Shown: one piece after another, positions 8,782-17,377 of the stretch
How the letters are laid out: every line of letters starts with the position of its first letter
Position numbering within the stretch: position 1 is the stretch's first letter
Source: Arthrobacter sp. MAHUQ-56
Lineage (GTDB): Bacteria; Actinomycetota; Actinomycetes; Actinomycetales; Micrococcaceae
NCBI RefSeq assembly: GCF_019710585.1
Contig: NZ_JAIFZQ010000004.1
Location: 124,001 to 188,000 of the forward strand
Direction of reading: 5' to 3'
DNA: 64,000 nucleotides
Notes under the pieces: model-generated
The model's input: only the letters and a program-made list of their open reading frames with translations
Told to the model about the DNA's origin: nothing
The model's database searches: none
Program-made: the position numbers and the translations under genes

Positions 8782-10107
8782 CTACACCCCTGCTGCGCCC
8801 TTGGCTGCGCGGAAGCCCGCTTCAAGGTCGGCGAGGATGTCATCGATGTGCTCCAGGCCCACGGAGAGGCGGACCAGGCCGGGGCTCACGCCGGCAACTT
8901 CCTGCTGTTCCGGCGAGAGCTGGCTGTGGGTTGTCGACGCCGGGTGGATGACGAGCGAGCGGACGTCACCGATGTTGGCCACGTGGGAGTGCAGTTCCAG
9001 GGCGTCCACGAAGCGCTTGCCGGCCTCGGCGCCGCCTGCGAGGTTGAAGGCGACGACGGCGCCGGTCCCCTTGGGACCGTACTTCCGGCCGCGCTCGTAC
9101 CACGGGCTGGAGGGCAGGCCCGCGTAGGCGACGGATTCGACGTCGTCCCTTCCTTCCAGCCAGCGCGCCACTTCGGTGGCGTTGGCAACATGGCGTTCCA
9201 CGCGCAGGCTCAAGGTCTCCAGTCCTTGGGAAATCAGGAAGGCGTTGAAGGGCGAAACTGCCGATCCAAGGTCGCGCAGCAGCTGGACACGGGCCTTGAG
9301 GATGTAGGAAAGGTTGGCCCCCAGCGCACCACCCTCCCCCAGGTCACGGGCGTAGACGAGGCCGTTGTAGGTGGGGTCCGGGGTGTTGAAGCCGGGGAAC
9401 CGTTCCGGATCCTTGCTGAAATCGAACTTGCCCGAATCGACGATGACGCCGGCGATGGCCGCTCCGTGGCCGCCCAGGTATTTCGTGGCCGAGTGGATCA
9501 CAATGTCCGCTCCCCACTCCAGGGGACGGATGAGGTACGGGGTGGACAAGGTGTTGTCCACGATCAAGGGGACGCCCGCCTGGTGCGCCACCTGCGAGAT
9601 GCCTTCGATGTCCAGGACATCCTGGCGGGGGTTGGAGACCACCTCGCCGAAGAAGAGCTTGGTGTTCGGCTGGACGGCCTCGCGCCACTGGTCAAGGTTG
9701 TCCGGGTCGGCCACGAACGTCACGGAAATGCCGAACTTCTTGAGCGTGTGCGCAAACAGGTTATACGTGCCGCCGTAGAGGCTGGGGCTGGCCACGATGT
9801 GGTCACCGGCCTCGGCGATGTTCAGGACGGCGAACGTTTCGGCCGCCTGCCCGGAGCTCAGCAGCAGGGCGGCGAGGCCGCCTTCGAGGCTGGCGATCCG
9901 CTGCTCCACGGCGTCCTGGGTAGGGTTGCCGATCCTTGTGTAGATAGGCGCCAACTCGGCCAGCGCGAAACGGTTGGCAGCGCTTTCTGCCGTGGGGAAG
10001 ACGAAGGACGTGGTCTGGTAGATGGGAAGCGCACGGGCGCCCGTGGCGCTGTCCGCTTCCTGCCCTGCGTGGATCTGGCGGGTTTCGAAGGACCATCCGT
10101 TGGACAT
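8782..10107 (-). CDS. metY: O-acetylhomoserine sulfhydrylase
   Basis: 441 residues, PLP enzyme of the Cys/Met metabolism family. It makes homocysteine from O-acetylhomoserine and sulfide and often also accepts O-acetylserine. Visible landmarks are the N-terminal FETRQIHAGQ, the cofactor-contacting YTRIGNPTQDAVEQRIASLEGG, the GGTYNLFAHTLKKFGI loop, and the PLP lysine in IVIHSATKYLGGHG. The long insert with the ATSVAYAGLPSSPWYERGRKY-type region fits MetY, not MetB/MetC (shorter, about 390 residues). The start ATG has AAAGGAG 7 nt upstream. The product of metX is its substrate, and both genes carry SAM-IV leaders. Confidence 0.95.
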   Translation of the reverse strand: MSNGWSFETRQIHAGQEADSATGARALPIYQTTSFVFPTAESAANRFALAELAPIYTRIGNPTQDAVEQRIASLEGGLAALLLSSGQAAETFAVLNIAEAGDHIVASPSLYGGTYNLFAHTLKKFGISVTFVADPDNLDQWREAVQPNTKLFFGEVVSNPRQDVLDIEGISQVAHQAGVPLIVDNTLSTPYLIRPLEWGADIVIHSATKYLGGHGAAIAGVIVDSGKFDFSKDPERFPGFNTPDPTYNGLVYARDLGEGGALGANLSYILKARVQLLRDLGSAVSPFNAFLISQGLETLSLRVERHVANATEVARWLEGRDDVESVAYAGLPSSPWYERGRKYGPKGTGAVVAFNLAGGAEAGKRFVDALELHSHVANIGDVRSLVIHPASTTHSQLSPEQQEVAGVSPGLVRLSVGLEHIDDILADLEAGFRAAKGAAGV

Positions 10108-10147
10108 TCAAGGCTCCTTTGACATGGGCCCGGCATGCTGGGAGCAC

Positions 10148-10270
10148 CTCGGGCCGCGCTTGCTCTCCGGCCGTTGCCGGACAACCAGGTCCTCACCCGG
10201 GGCACCCCACCGCGGATGGAGGGTTGCCGGCCAGCGAGCCGGGGCTTGGTGCTGGCACTCATGACCTGGG
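10148..10270 (-). ncRNA. SAM-IV riboswitch, metY leader
   Basis: Almost the same core as the metX leader: GGTCATGAGTGCCAG, CCCCGGCTCGCTGGCCGGCA, ACCCTCC, CGCGGTGGGGTGCCCCGGGT, GAGGACC, and GCAAGCGCGG downstream at about 10154-10163. P1 pairs about 10185-10191 with 10263-10269. It lies 40 nt before metY and should switch metY off when SAM is plentiful. The rest of the 392-bp gap (10271-10499) is the divergent metY/protease promoter region; no clear promoter boxes could be assigned there. Confidence 0.93.
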
Positions 10271-10499
10271 CCCAGTGTAGGAACAGAGCCGCGGTTGGGA
10301 ACAGGATTGTGACGAACATGGTCCCGCTCCGGGCCGCCGATGCGGTCTTTCCCTGCCTCCCCGGAAGTTTCGCCAAAGTTCCACAGGGAACCCGCAGGAT
10401 TGACCGAGGTTCGGCTTTTGTACCCCGCCTGTCGGATAAATTCGCTGTGGGAAAGTTCCACAGCACAGTTCTCCAACGCACAAAAGGATCGGGATTCCG

Positions 10500-12866
10500 T
10501 TGCCCCAATTGTTCCGCCAGGCTCTCCGCACCGTCCTGCCATCTTTGGCTGTTGGCCTCGCCACCCTGGCAGGCGGGCTCGCGTCCCCGCCCACCGCGTC
10601 GGCGGCACCCGCCGCGCCCGCCCCGCCCGAAGCAAGCGACAACGGGCGCTACCTCGTACGTTTCGCGGCCGGGGCGGATGTCGCCGGCGAGGCGCGGTCC
10701 CTCCGCGCCCAGGGGATCGGCGTCGCCCGTACGTTTGAAACGGCACTGAAGGGCGCGGCCGTCCAGGCGACCGCCGCGCAGGCCGCCGCCCTGGTCCGTT
10801 CCGGGCGGGCGACCGCCGTTGAACCGGACTACGCCGTCACAGTTTCAGACACGCAGCGGAATGCGCCCTGGGGACTGGACCGCACCGACCAACTGGCCCT
10901 TCCGCTGTCCGGAACCTACACGCCCCCGGCTTCCGGGCAGGGCGTCAGCGTCTACGTGGTGGACACCGGAATCCTCGCGTCGCACGTCGACTTCGGCGGC
11001 CGGGTTGCACAAGGGTGGACCGCGAAGAATGACGGGCTGGGAACAAACGACTGCAACGGCCACGGAACGCACGTGGCAGGGACCATCGCGGGCTCTGTTT
11101 ACGGTATGGCCAAATCCGCCACCCTCATTCCGGTGCGGGCACTCGCATGCGACGGCTCCGGCCTTTACTCTGATGTGATTGCGGGCCTCGACTGGGTGGC
11201 TGCCAACCACCGCGACGGAACACCGGCCGTGGTGAACCTGAGCATCGGCGGACCGGCGAGCAATACCCTCGACGCCGCGGTGCAGGCGGTCATCGGTGAT
11301 GGCATTCCTGCGGTTGTTGCTGCGGGGAACAGCGCCGTCGATGCATGCACCACTTCCCCATCGCGCCTGCCGGCGGCCGTCACAGTCGCAGCGAGCGATT
11401 CCTCGGACCGGCAGGCAAGCTTCTCCAACTTCGGCAGTTGCGTGGACTTGTACGCCCCGGGCGTGGGCATAACGTCCACCTGGTACACCTCCTCAACCGC
11501 TACCGCTTCACTGAGCGGGACATCCATGGCAACCCCCCACGTGGCTGGCGCAGCAGCGCTCCTGCTGGCGAAGAACCCGTCGCTGACCCCGTCCCAGGTT
11601 GCCTCGACCCTGAACTCCTCCTCCGTCACTGGGACGATCGCCAATGCCAGTGCAGGAACACCGAACCGTTTGCTGCATGTGGTGCCGCCGGCGGCAAACA
11701 GCGCCGCCTCCGCTCCGGGCATGTTTTCGTCCCAGGCACCGTTCCGGCAACTCGACACCCGCTACGGCACCGGAGGCGTTAGCGGCCCCGTCGCACCAGG
11801 AGCAACCATCAACGTCCAGGTCACCGGCCGCGGAGGCATCCCAGCCACAGGCGTTTCCGCCATCGCTGTGAACATCACCGCCACCGAACCCACCAGCTAC
11901 GGAAACATCACCATCCACGCCGGCGGCACCTCCGCCCCCGGAACCTCCAACCTGAACTTCAACCCCGGAGAAACCACACCCAACCTCGTCATCACCCCCG
12001 TCGGCAGCGACGGAACAATCGCCCTGACCAACAACTCCAGCGGCACCGTCCACCTCATCGCCGACACCTCCGGCTACTACATCGCCGGAAGCGCCATCGA
12101 CCCAGGCGCCTTTTCGTCCCAGGCACCGTTCCGGCAACTCGACACCCGCTACGGCACCGGAGGCGTTAGCGGCCCCGTCGCACCAGGAGCAACCATCAAG
12201 GTCCAGGTCACCGGCCGCGGAGGCATCCCAGCCACAGGCGTTTCCGCCATCGCTGTGAACATCACCGCCACCGAACCCACCAGCTACGGAAACATCACCA
12301 TCCACGCCGGCGGCACCTCCGCCCCCGGAACCTCCAACCTGAACTTCAACCCCGGAGAAACCACACCCAACCTCGTCATCACCCCCGTCGGCAGCGACGG
12401 AACAATCGCCCTGACCAACAACTCCAGCGGCACCGTCCACCTCATCGCCGACACCTCCGGCTACTACATCGCCGGAAGCGCCATCGACCCAGGCGCCTTT
12501 TCGTCCCAGGCACCGTTCCGGCAACTCGACACCCGCTACGGCACCGGAGGCGTTAGCGGCCCCGTCGCATCAGGAGCAACCATCAAGGTCCAGGTCACCG
12601 GCCGCGGAGGCATCCCAGCCACAGGCGTTTCCGCCATCGCTGTGAACATCACCGCCACCGAACCCACCAGCTACGGAAACATCACCATCCACGCCGGCGG
12701 CACCTCCGCCCCCGGAACCTCCAACCTGAACTTCAACCCCGGAGAAACCACACCCAACCTCGTCATCACCCCCGTCGGCAGCGACGGAACAATCGCCCTG
12801 ACAAACAACTCCAGCGGCACCGTCGACCTCATCGCCGACACCTCCGGCTACTACATCGCCGGCTGA
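10500..12866 (+). CDS. secreted subtilisin-family (S8) serine protease with triple C-terminal repeat
   Basis: 788 residues. A TTG start with AAAGGA upstream gives a Sec signal peptide (about residues 1-36, hydrophobic core then TASAAPAAP). An I9-type propeptide follows (about 48-115), then the peptidase domain (about 120-400). The triad is Asp in [14 protein letters not shown], His in [13 protein letters not shown] and Ser in [12 protein letters not shown], so it should be active outside the cell. The C-terminal 380 residues are three copies of a 129-residue beta-rich domain starting [12 protein letters not shown] and ending [12 protein letters not shown]. The same domain type is found at the end of many actinobacterial exported hydrolases and probably binds a surface or substrate. 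The repeat DNA differs by only a few bases and uses more A-ending codons than the catalytic part. Confidence 0.93.
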   Translation: MPQLFRQALRTVLPSLAVGLATLAGGLASPPTASAAPAAPAPPEASDNGRYLVRFAAGADVAGEARSLRAQGIGVARTFETALKGAAVQATAAQAAALVRSGRATAVEPDYAVTVSDTQRNAPWGLDRTDQLALPLSGTYTPPASGQGVSVYVVDTGILASHVDFGGRVAQGWTAKNDGLGTNDCNGHGTHVAGTIAGSVYGMAKSATLIPVRALACDGSGLYSDVIAGLDWVAANHRDGTPAVVNLSIGGPASNTLDAAVQAVIGDGIPAVVAAGNSAVDACTTSPSRLPAAVTVAASDSSDRQASFSNFGSCVDLYAPGVGITSTWYTSSTATASLSGTSMATPHVAGAAALLLAKNPSLTPSQVASTLNSSSVTGTIANASAGTPNRLLHVVPPAANSAASAPGMFSSQAPFRQLDTRYGTGGVSGPVAPGATINVQVTGRGGIPATGVSAIAVNITATEPTSYGNITIHAGGTSAPGTSNLNFNPGETTPNLVITPVGSDGTIALTNNSSGTVHLIADTSGYYIAGSAIDPGAFSSQAPFRQLDTRYGTGGVSGPVAPGATIKVQVTGRGGIPATGVSAIAVNITATEPTSYGNITIHAGGTSAPGTSNLNFNPGETTPNLVITPVGSDGTIALTNNSSGTVHLIADTSGYYIAGSAIDPGAFSSQAPFRQLDTRYGTGGVSGPVASGATIKVQVTGRGGIPATGVSAIAVNITATEPTSYGNITIHAGGTSAPGTSNLNFNPGETTPNLVITPVGSDGTIALTNNSSGTVDLIADTSGYYIAG
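11724..12866 (+). repeat. three 387-bp tandem repeats inside the protease gene
   Basis: Copies start at 11724, 12111 and 12498, an exact 387-bp (129-codon) period; the last copy ends at the stop codon. By eye the copies differ at only a few bases: ATCAAC versus ATCAAG in copy 1, GCACCA versus GCATCA in copy 3, CCAACA versus AAACA and CAC versus GAC near the end of copy 3. Near-identity points to recent duplication or gene conversion. Confidence 0.95.
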
Positions 12867-12995
12867 CAACTACCAAGGGGAGCTTCCGAGTTGGATATAG
12901 CGCTTGGTCCGGGAAAGATCCCGTGGGTGGGCGGTCGGATTCCAGTAAGGGTAACCTTAGCTGAGAGCCGGATCACAAAGTGCCAAGATGTTGGC

Positions 12996-13634
12996 ATGCG
13001 CATGGATCACGTCTCTTACGCCTGTGAACACGATGGCCTCGCGGCCACTACCGAACGAATTTCATCTGCCCTCGGCGTTGAGGCAGTGAAGGGCGGGGTC
13101 CACCCCCGGTTCGGAACCCGGAATATGATTATCCCGCTCGCCGGGCACAAGTACCTTGAAGTTGTGGAGGTCCTGGACCACCCGGCATCGGACAAAGCCC
13201 CGTTCGGACAGGCAGTGCGTGCCCGTTCGGCAGCCGGGGGCGGCTGGATGGGCTGGTGCGTCGAAGTGGACGACCTCGCCCCCTTCGAGGAGCGCCTGGG
13301 CCGCGCCGCCGTCAACGGAAACCGCAAGTTCCCTGACGGCCGCGAACTGGTCTGGAAGCAGATCGGCATTCTGGGCCTTATTGCCGATCCCCAGGTCCCC
13401 TACATGCTCAAGTGGGAGGGTGACCCGTCGCTGCACCCGTCCAACGCCTACGAGAGCAATGTCAAGATGAGCTCCCTGACCATTGCCGGTTCCGCAGAAC
13501 GCGTCACCGAATGGCTGGGCGAGCCCGTGGAGCGGCCGCTGGAAGACGTCGCGGTGGACTGGGTTGCTCCGCACGGTACTCCCGGAATCCTGTCCGTGAC
13601 ATTCGAAACCGCCAACGGGGCAGTCACCATCTGA
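12996..13634 (+). CDS. VOC/glyoxalase-like domain protein
   Basis: 212 residues from the ATG at 12996 (a second ATG lies 6 nt further in; the in-frame ORF extends back to 12891 but those residues do not fit the family). The N-terminal MDHVSYACEHDGL, the GGVHPRFGTRNMIIPL strand and HKYLEVVEVLDHP match the glyoxalase-like domain of the VOC fold. The C-terminal half repeats the fold loosely (LTIAGSAERVTEWLG). These proteins bind a metal or small ligand in a beta-alpha-beta-beta-beta barrel; the actual reaction is unknown. It stands alone between the protease and the HNH gene, with no obvious ribosome site. Confidence 0.8.
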   Translation: MRMDHVSYACEHDGLAATTERISSALGVEAVKGGVHPRFGTRNMIIPLAGHKYLEVVEVLDHPASDKAPFGQAVRARSAAGGGWMGWCVEVDDLAPFEERLGRAAVNGNRKFPDGRELVWKQIGILGLIADPQVPYMLKWEGDPSLHPSNAYESNVKMSSLTIAGSAERVTEWLGEPVERPLEDVAVDWVAPHGTPGILSVTFETANGAVTI

Positions 13635-13700
13635 CCCTGCCCGCCAACCCATCCCCACTTCTCTGGGTGATGGGTCACCCGGGCGTGTGCCTGGACCAGC

Positions 13701-13752
13701 TTCGGCCGCCATTTGGAGGTGACAACGGCGTCACCACCAAATGGCGGCCGAA
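13701..13752 (+). terminator. intrinsic terminator-like hairpin
   Basis: A 23-nt arm (13701-13723) pairs with 13730-13752 with a single mismatch around a 6-nt loop, followed by the AT-rich TTCATTTAATT. It lies 67 nt after the glyoxalase-like gene and should end its transcript. Confidence 0.8.
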
Positions 13753-13839
13753 TTCATTTAATTCAGCGCGGTTCGTGTCCGTGTGGGCTGAACAACCCCG
13801 ACACCCTTGAATGTCACACCCCCGTTGGATGATGTTCGT

Positions 13840-15456
13840 ATGGGAATCAGCGGCGGCGCAGTGAGCGGTTCAGGGGCGGGGATGGAGGGTGTTCGTGCCT
13901 CTGTTGCTGCCCTTGACGCGCTGTTCCTGGAGGAGGCTGCGCTTTCCTCCGCTGGCGCTGCTGATGGTCACGGTGCTGGCTCCGGTGTGGATGTGTTGCA
14001 GCGGCAGTACGGGATCCGATTGGAGCGCTTGGCCGGGTATTCGAAGCTGGAGGCAATGATTGCCGCCGCTAAAGCGCAGGACGCGGCCGATTCCATCCGG
14101 ATCCAGCAGGCCATGACGCCGCCGGAGGCGTCCGTGCAGGAGCGCACCTATGCGGAGATGTCCGCGGTGGAGGAGATCGCCGGGGTCCTGACCATCAGCT
14201 CGGCAGCCGCCGGTGCTTTCGTCCACCAGTCGCAGCAGGTCTGTTCGCTGCCGCCGGTCATGGACGCACTGGCCGCCGGGGCCATCTCGTGGCAGCACGC
14301 GCGCGTCGTCGTGGATGAAGCTGAGGGCCTCAGCCCTGCCGGGGCGGCCTCGTTGGTGGCGCACTTTTTCGACCCGGACGCCCCGAACCCTGCCCGCGGC
14401 GCCGTGCCCGGGAAACTTGTGCCGTCCCGGTTCCGGGCCAAGGCCCGTACCTGGCGGGAACGCCACCACCCCGAATCGATCGAGACCCGCCACACCAAAG
14501 GAGCCGCCGACCGGCGGATGGAATACCGGCCCGACCGGGACGGCATGGCCCGGGTGACGCTCTACCTCCCCGGCGACACCGCCTCCGCGATCTGGAACCG
14601 CACCACCGCCACCGCCCGCGGCCTCCAAGGCCCCGATGAACCCCGTACCCTCACCCAGCTCCGTCCCGACATCGCCGCCAGCCTGCTCCTCGGTGCCGGA
14701 ACCATCAACTCCGGCGACACCGGCTCCGGCTCCGGCGATGGCAGTTCCCCGCAACCAGGAACCACGGCCCTCGGCCAGGTTCCCGTCCCGAGGGCTGATG
14801 TGCTGGTGACTGTGCCGGTGTTCTCCCTCCTCGGCCTCACCGACGAACCCGCCGAACTCGACGGCCACGGACCGATCCCCGCCTCCATAGCACGGCGGCT
14901 GGTCGCGGACGGCGCCGACTCCTTCTACCGCGTCCTCGTCGACCCCCGCGACGGCGCACCCCTGGAAATCGGCCGCAGAAGCTACCGGCTCCCCGAGACA
15001 ATCAAACGCTGGATCAGGATGCGCGACGGCAAATGCACCTTCCCCGGCTGCACCAACCGATCACTGGACAACGACACAGACCACCTCACCGCCTGGCACA
15101 ACGGCGGAGAAACCGGCGCCTCCAACCTGGGACAACTCTGCCCGAAACACCACCGGCTCAAACACGCCAGCGGCTGGACCCCCACCCCCGCCACCACCAA
15201 CGAACCACCCGGCTGGACCTCCCCAACCGGCCGCACCTACAACCCCGAACAACACGACCCCAAACCAACCCACTGGCCTCATGGTGCACTGTCCCTTGAC
15301 ATCAATCCGCCACCCGAAGAACCACCCGGCGGCAACTTGCTCGACCCTGATGACCTCTGCCCCGCAGACCCGCTGTGGGAGGAGTTTTACACTCTGCCCT
15401 ACGTGTTGCCACCGGACCCGCAGGCGGCCTGGTGGTCGCTCTGGGCGGAAGGGTAA
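13840..15456 (+). CDS. DUF222 / HNH endonuclease protein (13E12-repeat type)
   Basis: 538 residues from the ATG at 13840. A TTG at 13807 would add 11 residues, but neither start has a strong ribosome site. The DUF222 region covers the first two thirds, including the ASVQERTYAEMSAVEEIAGVL and the RTWRERHHPESIETRH segments. The C-terminal HNH nuclease domain reads RDGKCTFPGCTN, then DTDHLTAWHNGG, then NLGQLCPKHHRLKH, with two Cys pairs for zinc and the HNH residues intact. Such proteins occur in many copies in actinobacterial genomes and are thought to be relics or parts of mobile elements; the cellular role is unknown. A low-complexity SGSGDGSS stretch lies around residue 300. Third-position A/C rises in the last 300 codons. 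Confidence 0.88.
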   Translation: MGISGGAVSGSGAGMEGVRASVAALDALFLEEAALSSAGAADGHGAGSGVDVLQRQYGIRLERLAGYSKLEAMIAAAKAQDAADSIRIQQAMTPPEASVQERTYAEMSAVEEIAGVLTISSAAAGAFVHQSQQVCSLPPVMDALAAGAISWQHARVVVDEAEGLSPAGAASLVAHFFDPDAPNPARGAVPGKLVPSRFRAKARTWRERHHPESIETRHTKGAADRRMEYRPDRDGMARVTLYLPGDTASAIWNRTTATARGLQGPDEPRTLTQLRPDIAASLLLGAGTINSGDTGSGSGDGSSPQPGTTALGQVPVPRADVLVTVPVFSLLGLTDEPAELDGHGPIPASIARRLVADGADSFYRVLVDPRDGAPLEIGRRSYRLPETIKRWIRMRDGKCTFPGCTNRSLDNDTDHLTAWHNGGETGASNLGQLCPKHHRLKHASGWTPTPATTNEPPGWTSPTGRTYNPEQHDPKPTHWPHGALSLDINPPPEEPPGGNLLDPDDLCPADPLWEEFYTLPYVLPPDPQAAWWSLWAEG

Positions 15457-15571
15457 AGGGCTCCGGCAGGTGGCGATTCCGGGGCTCGAATGACGCGCGA
15501 CGCCCAAAGCCTTGCTTGGGTGAGGACGTACACGAGGCCGGCGGCAGGAAATTCGCAGCCGTCGACTCGCA

Positions 15572-16351
15572 TTACCCGAGCCCCACGGCCTTGCCAAAGA
15601 GGCTGAACCCGACGAAGGCCACGATGTCCAGCAGGGCGTGGGCGATGACCAGTGGCATGACACGTTTGGTGCGGGTGTAGATCCAGGCGAAGACGACCCC
15701 CATGACTGCGTTGCCGATGAAGGGCCCGAAGCCCTGGTACAGGTGGTAGCTTCCGCGGAGCAGCGAGCTCACGGCGATGGCCAGCGGCGTGCTCCAGCCG
15801 AACTTCCCGAAACGGTCCAGGAGGTAGCCCACCACAATTACCTCCTCCACGATGCCGTGCCGGATGGCGGACAGGATCAGGACTGGGACGGTCCACCAGT
15901 AGGCATCCAGGCCGCTGGGGATGATGGCGGTGGTGATTCCCAGCGCGCGGCCGGCGGCGTACAGCCCCAAAGATGGGATGCCGATCAGCGCTGCCAGCCC
16001 CAGCCCCTGCAGAACATCCTTCCCGGGCCGTGCAAAGTTGAAACCAAGTTTCCGGAAAGCAGAGCCCGGGTTACCGGCATCGCCCGGAGCAACCTGGCGA
16101 TGGTCCGTGAGGAAGTAGAGCACCAGCATGACGGGCACCAGGGCGAAAACGATGTCCAGCAGCTGGTAGGTCAGGTCGAAGTACTCCCGTGTGCTTTGCG
16201 ACCGGTTCAGCGTGGACGTGCCCTGGGCCAGCGGCGCCCGGGTCATCTTGTCCAGTAACTGCACCACGGAATAAACGGCGGACTGCCCCAGGGACAGGCC
16301 CAGGACAATCCAGACTTCGAGCCGAATGCGACGGCGGGCGGGAACCAGCAT
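15572..16351 (-). CDS. CPBP-family intramembrane metalloprotease
   Basis: 259 residues from the ATG at 16351, where the membrane-protein reading begins (RLEVWIVLGLSLGQSAVYSV); the upstream in-frame residues to 16426 are unlike a protein and come from a repeated stretch. About six to seven membrane helices are visible. Motif 1 is EEVIVVGYLLDR, with the paired Glu of CPBP/CAAX proteases, and motif 2 is LLRGSYHLYQG with its His; a third block AHALLDIVAFVG ends the domain. The Arg that follows EExxx in classical CAAX proteases is displaced. Proposed roles in the family are prenyl-protein processing and bacteriocin self-protection; here the substrate is unknown. Confidence 0.85.
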   Translation of the reverse strand: MLVPARRRIRLEVWIVLGLSLGQSAVYSVVQLLDKMTRAPLAQGTSTLNRSQSTREYFDLTYQLLDIVFALVPVMLVLYFLTDHRQVAPGDAGNPGSAFRKLGFNFARPGKDVLQGLGLAALIGIPSLGLYAAGRALGITTAIIPSGLDAYWWTVPVLILSAIRHGIVEEVIVVGYLLDRFGKFGWSTPLAIAVSSLLRGSYHLYQGFGPFIGNAVMGVVFAWIYTRTKRVMPLVIAHALLDIVAFVGFSLFGKAVGLG

Positions 16352-16409
16352 GTTCCCATCTTGCCTGCAGTTTCTGGATCCGGCCTGATGGAACTGCCCA
16401 CCGGTCAAA

Positions 16410-16470
16410 CTGCCCGCCTGGTGCAACTGAGCGCCTGCAGGAACTGAGCGCCTGGTGCAACTGCGGGCAG
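16410..16470. repeat. short mixed repeat with inverted ends after deoR
   Basis: CTGCCCGC (16410-16417) and GCGGGCAG (16463-16470) form an 8-bp stem. Between them AACTGAGCGCCTG and GCCTGGTGCAACTG each occur twice. It lies directly downstream of the deoR stop and may act as its terminator; the loop is long and no T-run follows. Confidence 0.4.
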
Positions 16471-16488
16471 CAGCGGACGCCGCCGGAA

Positions 16489-17277
16489 TCAGACCGGGGC
16501 GACAATCACCTCCGTGCCATTGGCCTCGAAGGCCGCCTTGTCGCGCGGTGAAATGCCGGAGTCGGTGATCAGCCGCGTGAAGTTGTAGCCGTCCATGGTG
16601 GCGAAGGCCCGGACGCCCACTTTGGAGGAATCGGCGATGACATAGGAGATCCGGGCACGGCTTGCCAGCAGGGCGTTGACGGAGGCCTCCCCTTCCCCTG
16701 TGTTGGTGGGGCCCACCTCGGGATCGATGCCGTTCACCCCGATGAACGCGATATCCAGCACCACCTTTTGCATGATGATGTCGGTATACGGGCCTACCAG
16801 TTCATAGGACCGCGGGTTGAGGATCCCGCCAGTCACCATGACCTTGATGTTGGGCCGCACCGCCAACTGCCCGGCGATGTTGATGGCATTGGTGACCACC
16901 GTAAGGGTGGGCTGGTTGGAGGGCGCGTTGAGGTCTTCACGGGTGGCGAGGATCTGCGCGAGCGCGGTGCTGGTGGTGCCCCCACAGAGGCCGATGACAG
17001 CGCCCGGCTTGATCAGTGCCGAGGCGCACTGGGCGATCTGTTCCTTCGCTTCGGCGTGGTCATCCCTGTTGTAACGGCCAGGAAGGTCGTAGGCCAAGGC
17101 TCCGGTGGTTGCCCCGCCGCGGGTGCGGGTGAGCAGGCGGCGTTTGGCGAGGCTGTCGAGGTCGCGGCGGGCAGTGGCGGGCGAGACGTTGAGGGTGCTG
17201 ACAATCTCGTCCACTTCCACCTGGCCGGTCCTGGCCAGCAGGTCGAGAATCGCCGTGAGCCGGTCGGTGCGGGTCAT
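16489..17277 (-). CDS. DeoR-family transcriptional regulator
   Basis: 262 residues. The DeoR N-terminal helix-turn-helix (about 6-57) reads RLTAILDLLARTGQVEVDEIVSTLNVSPATARRDLDSL. The C-terminal sugar-phosphate sensor domain has the effector loop GLCGGTTSTALAQIL, then VVTNAINIAGQL, GGILNPRSYELVGP and the terminal VIADSSKVG, all typical. Family members repress sugar or sugar-alcohol genes and release DNA on binding a phosphorylated sugar. It is the last gene of a leftward run behind hutI, separated by a 100-bp AT-rich gap that holds a strong inverted repeat, so it probably has its own autoregulated promoter. No sugar genes are adjacent; its targets may lie elsewhere. Confidence 0.92.
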   Translation of the reverse strand: MTRTDRLTAILDLLARTGQVEVDEIVSTLNVSPATARRDLDSLAKRRLLTRTRGGATTGALAYDLPGRYNRDDHAEAKEQIAQCASALIKPGAVIGLCGGTTSTALAQILATREDLNAPSNQPTLTVVTNAINIAGQLAVRPNIKVMVTGGILNPRSYELVGPYTDIIMQKVVLDIAFIGVNGIDPEVGPTNTGEGEASVNALLASRARISYVIADSSKVGVRAFATMDGYNFTRLITDSGISPRDKAAFEANGTEVIVAPV

Positions 17278-17320
17278 GCAAGGAGGCCTTTCGATAGTCC
17301 AGCCACCGCTTCCGATGACG

Positions 17321-17353
17321 CTTGATGATTATAACTCAATGAAAATAATCAAG
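17321..17353 (-). promoter_or_regulatory. AT-rich promoter/operator of the deoR gene
   Basis: CTTGATGATTAT (17321-17332) faces ATAATCAAG (17345-17353), an inverted repeat with a 12-nt centre in a sharply AT-rich island. On the minus strand a perfect TATAAT (17327-17332) lies 17 nt after TTTCTT, giving a plausible -10/-35 pair under the operator. Binding by the DeoR product is inferred. Confidence 0.55.
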
Positions 17354-17377
17354 AAACGTCAAAACAAGCCGCGGCTG

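Noticed and set aside
11508..12524. Gly/Asp/Val-repeat protein on the - strand
   Set aside because: It is the complement of the protease repeats; its repeat period is that of the real gene.
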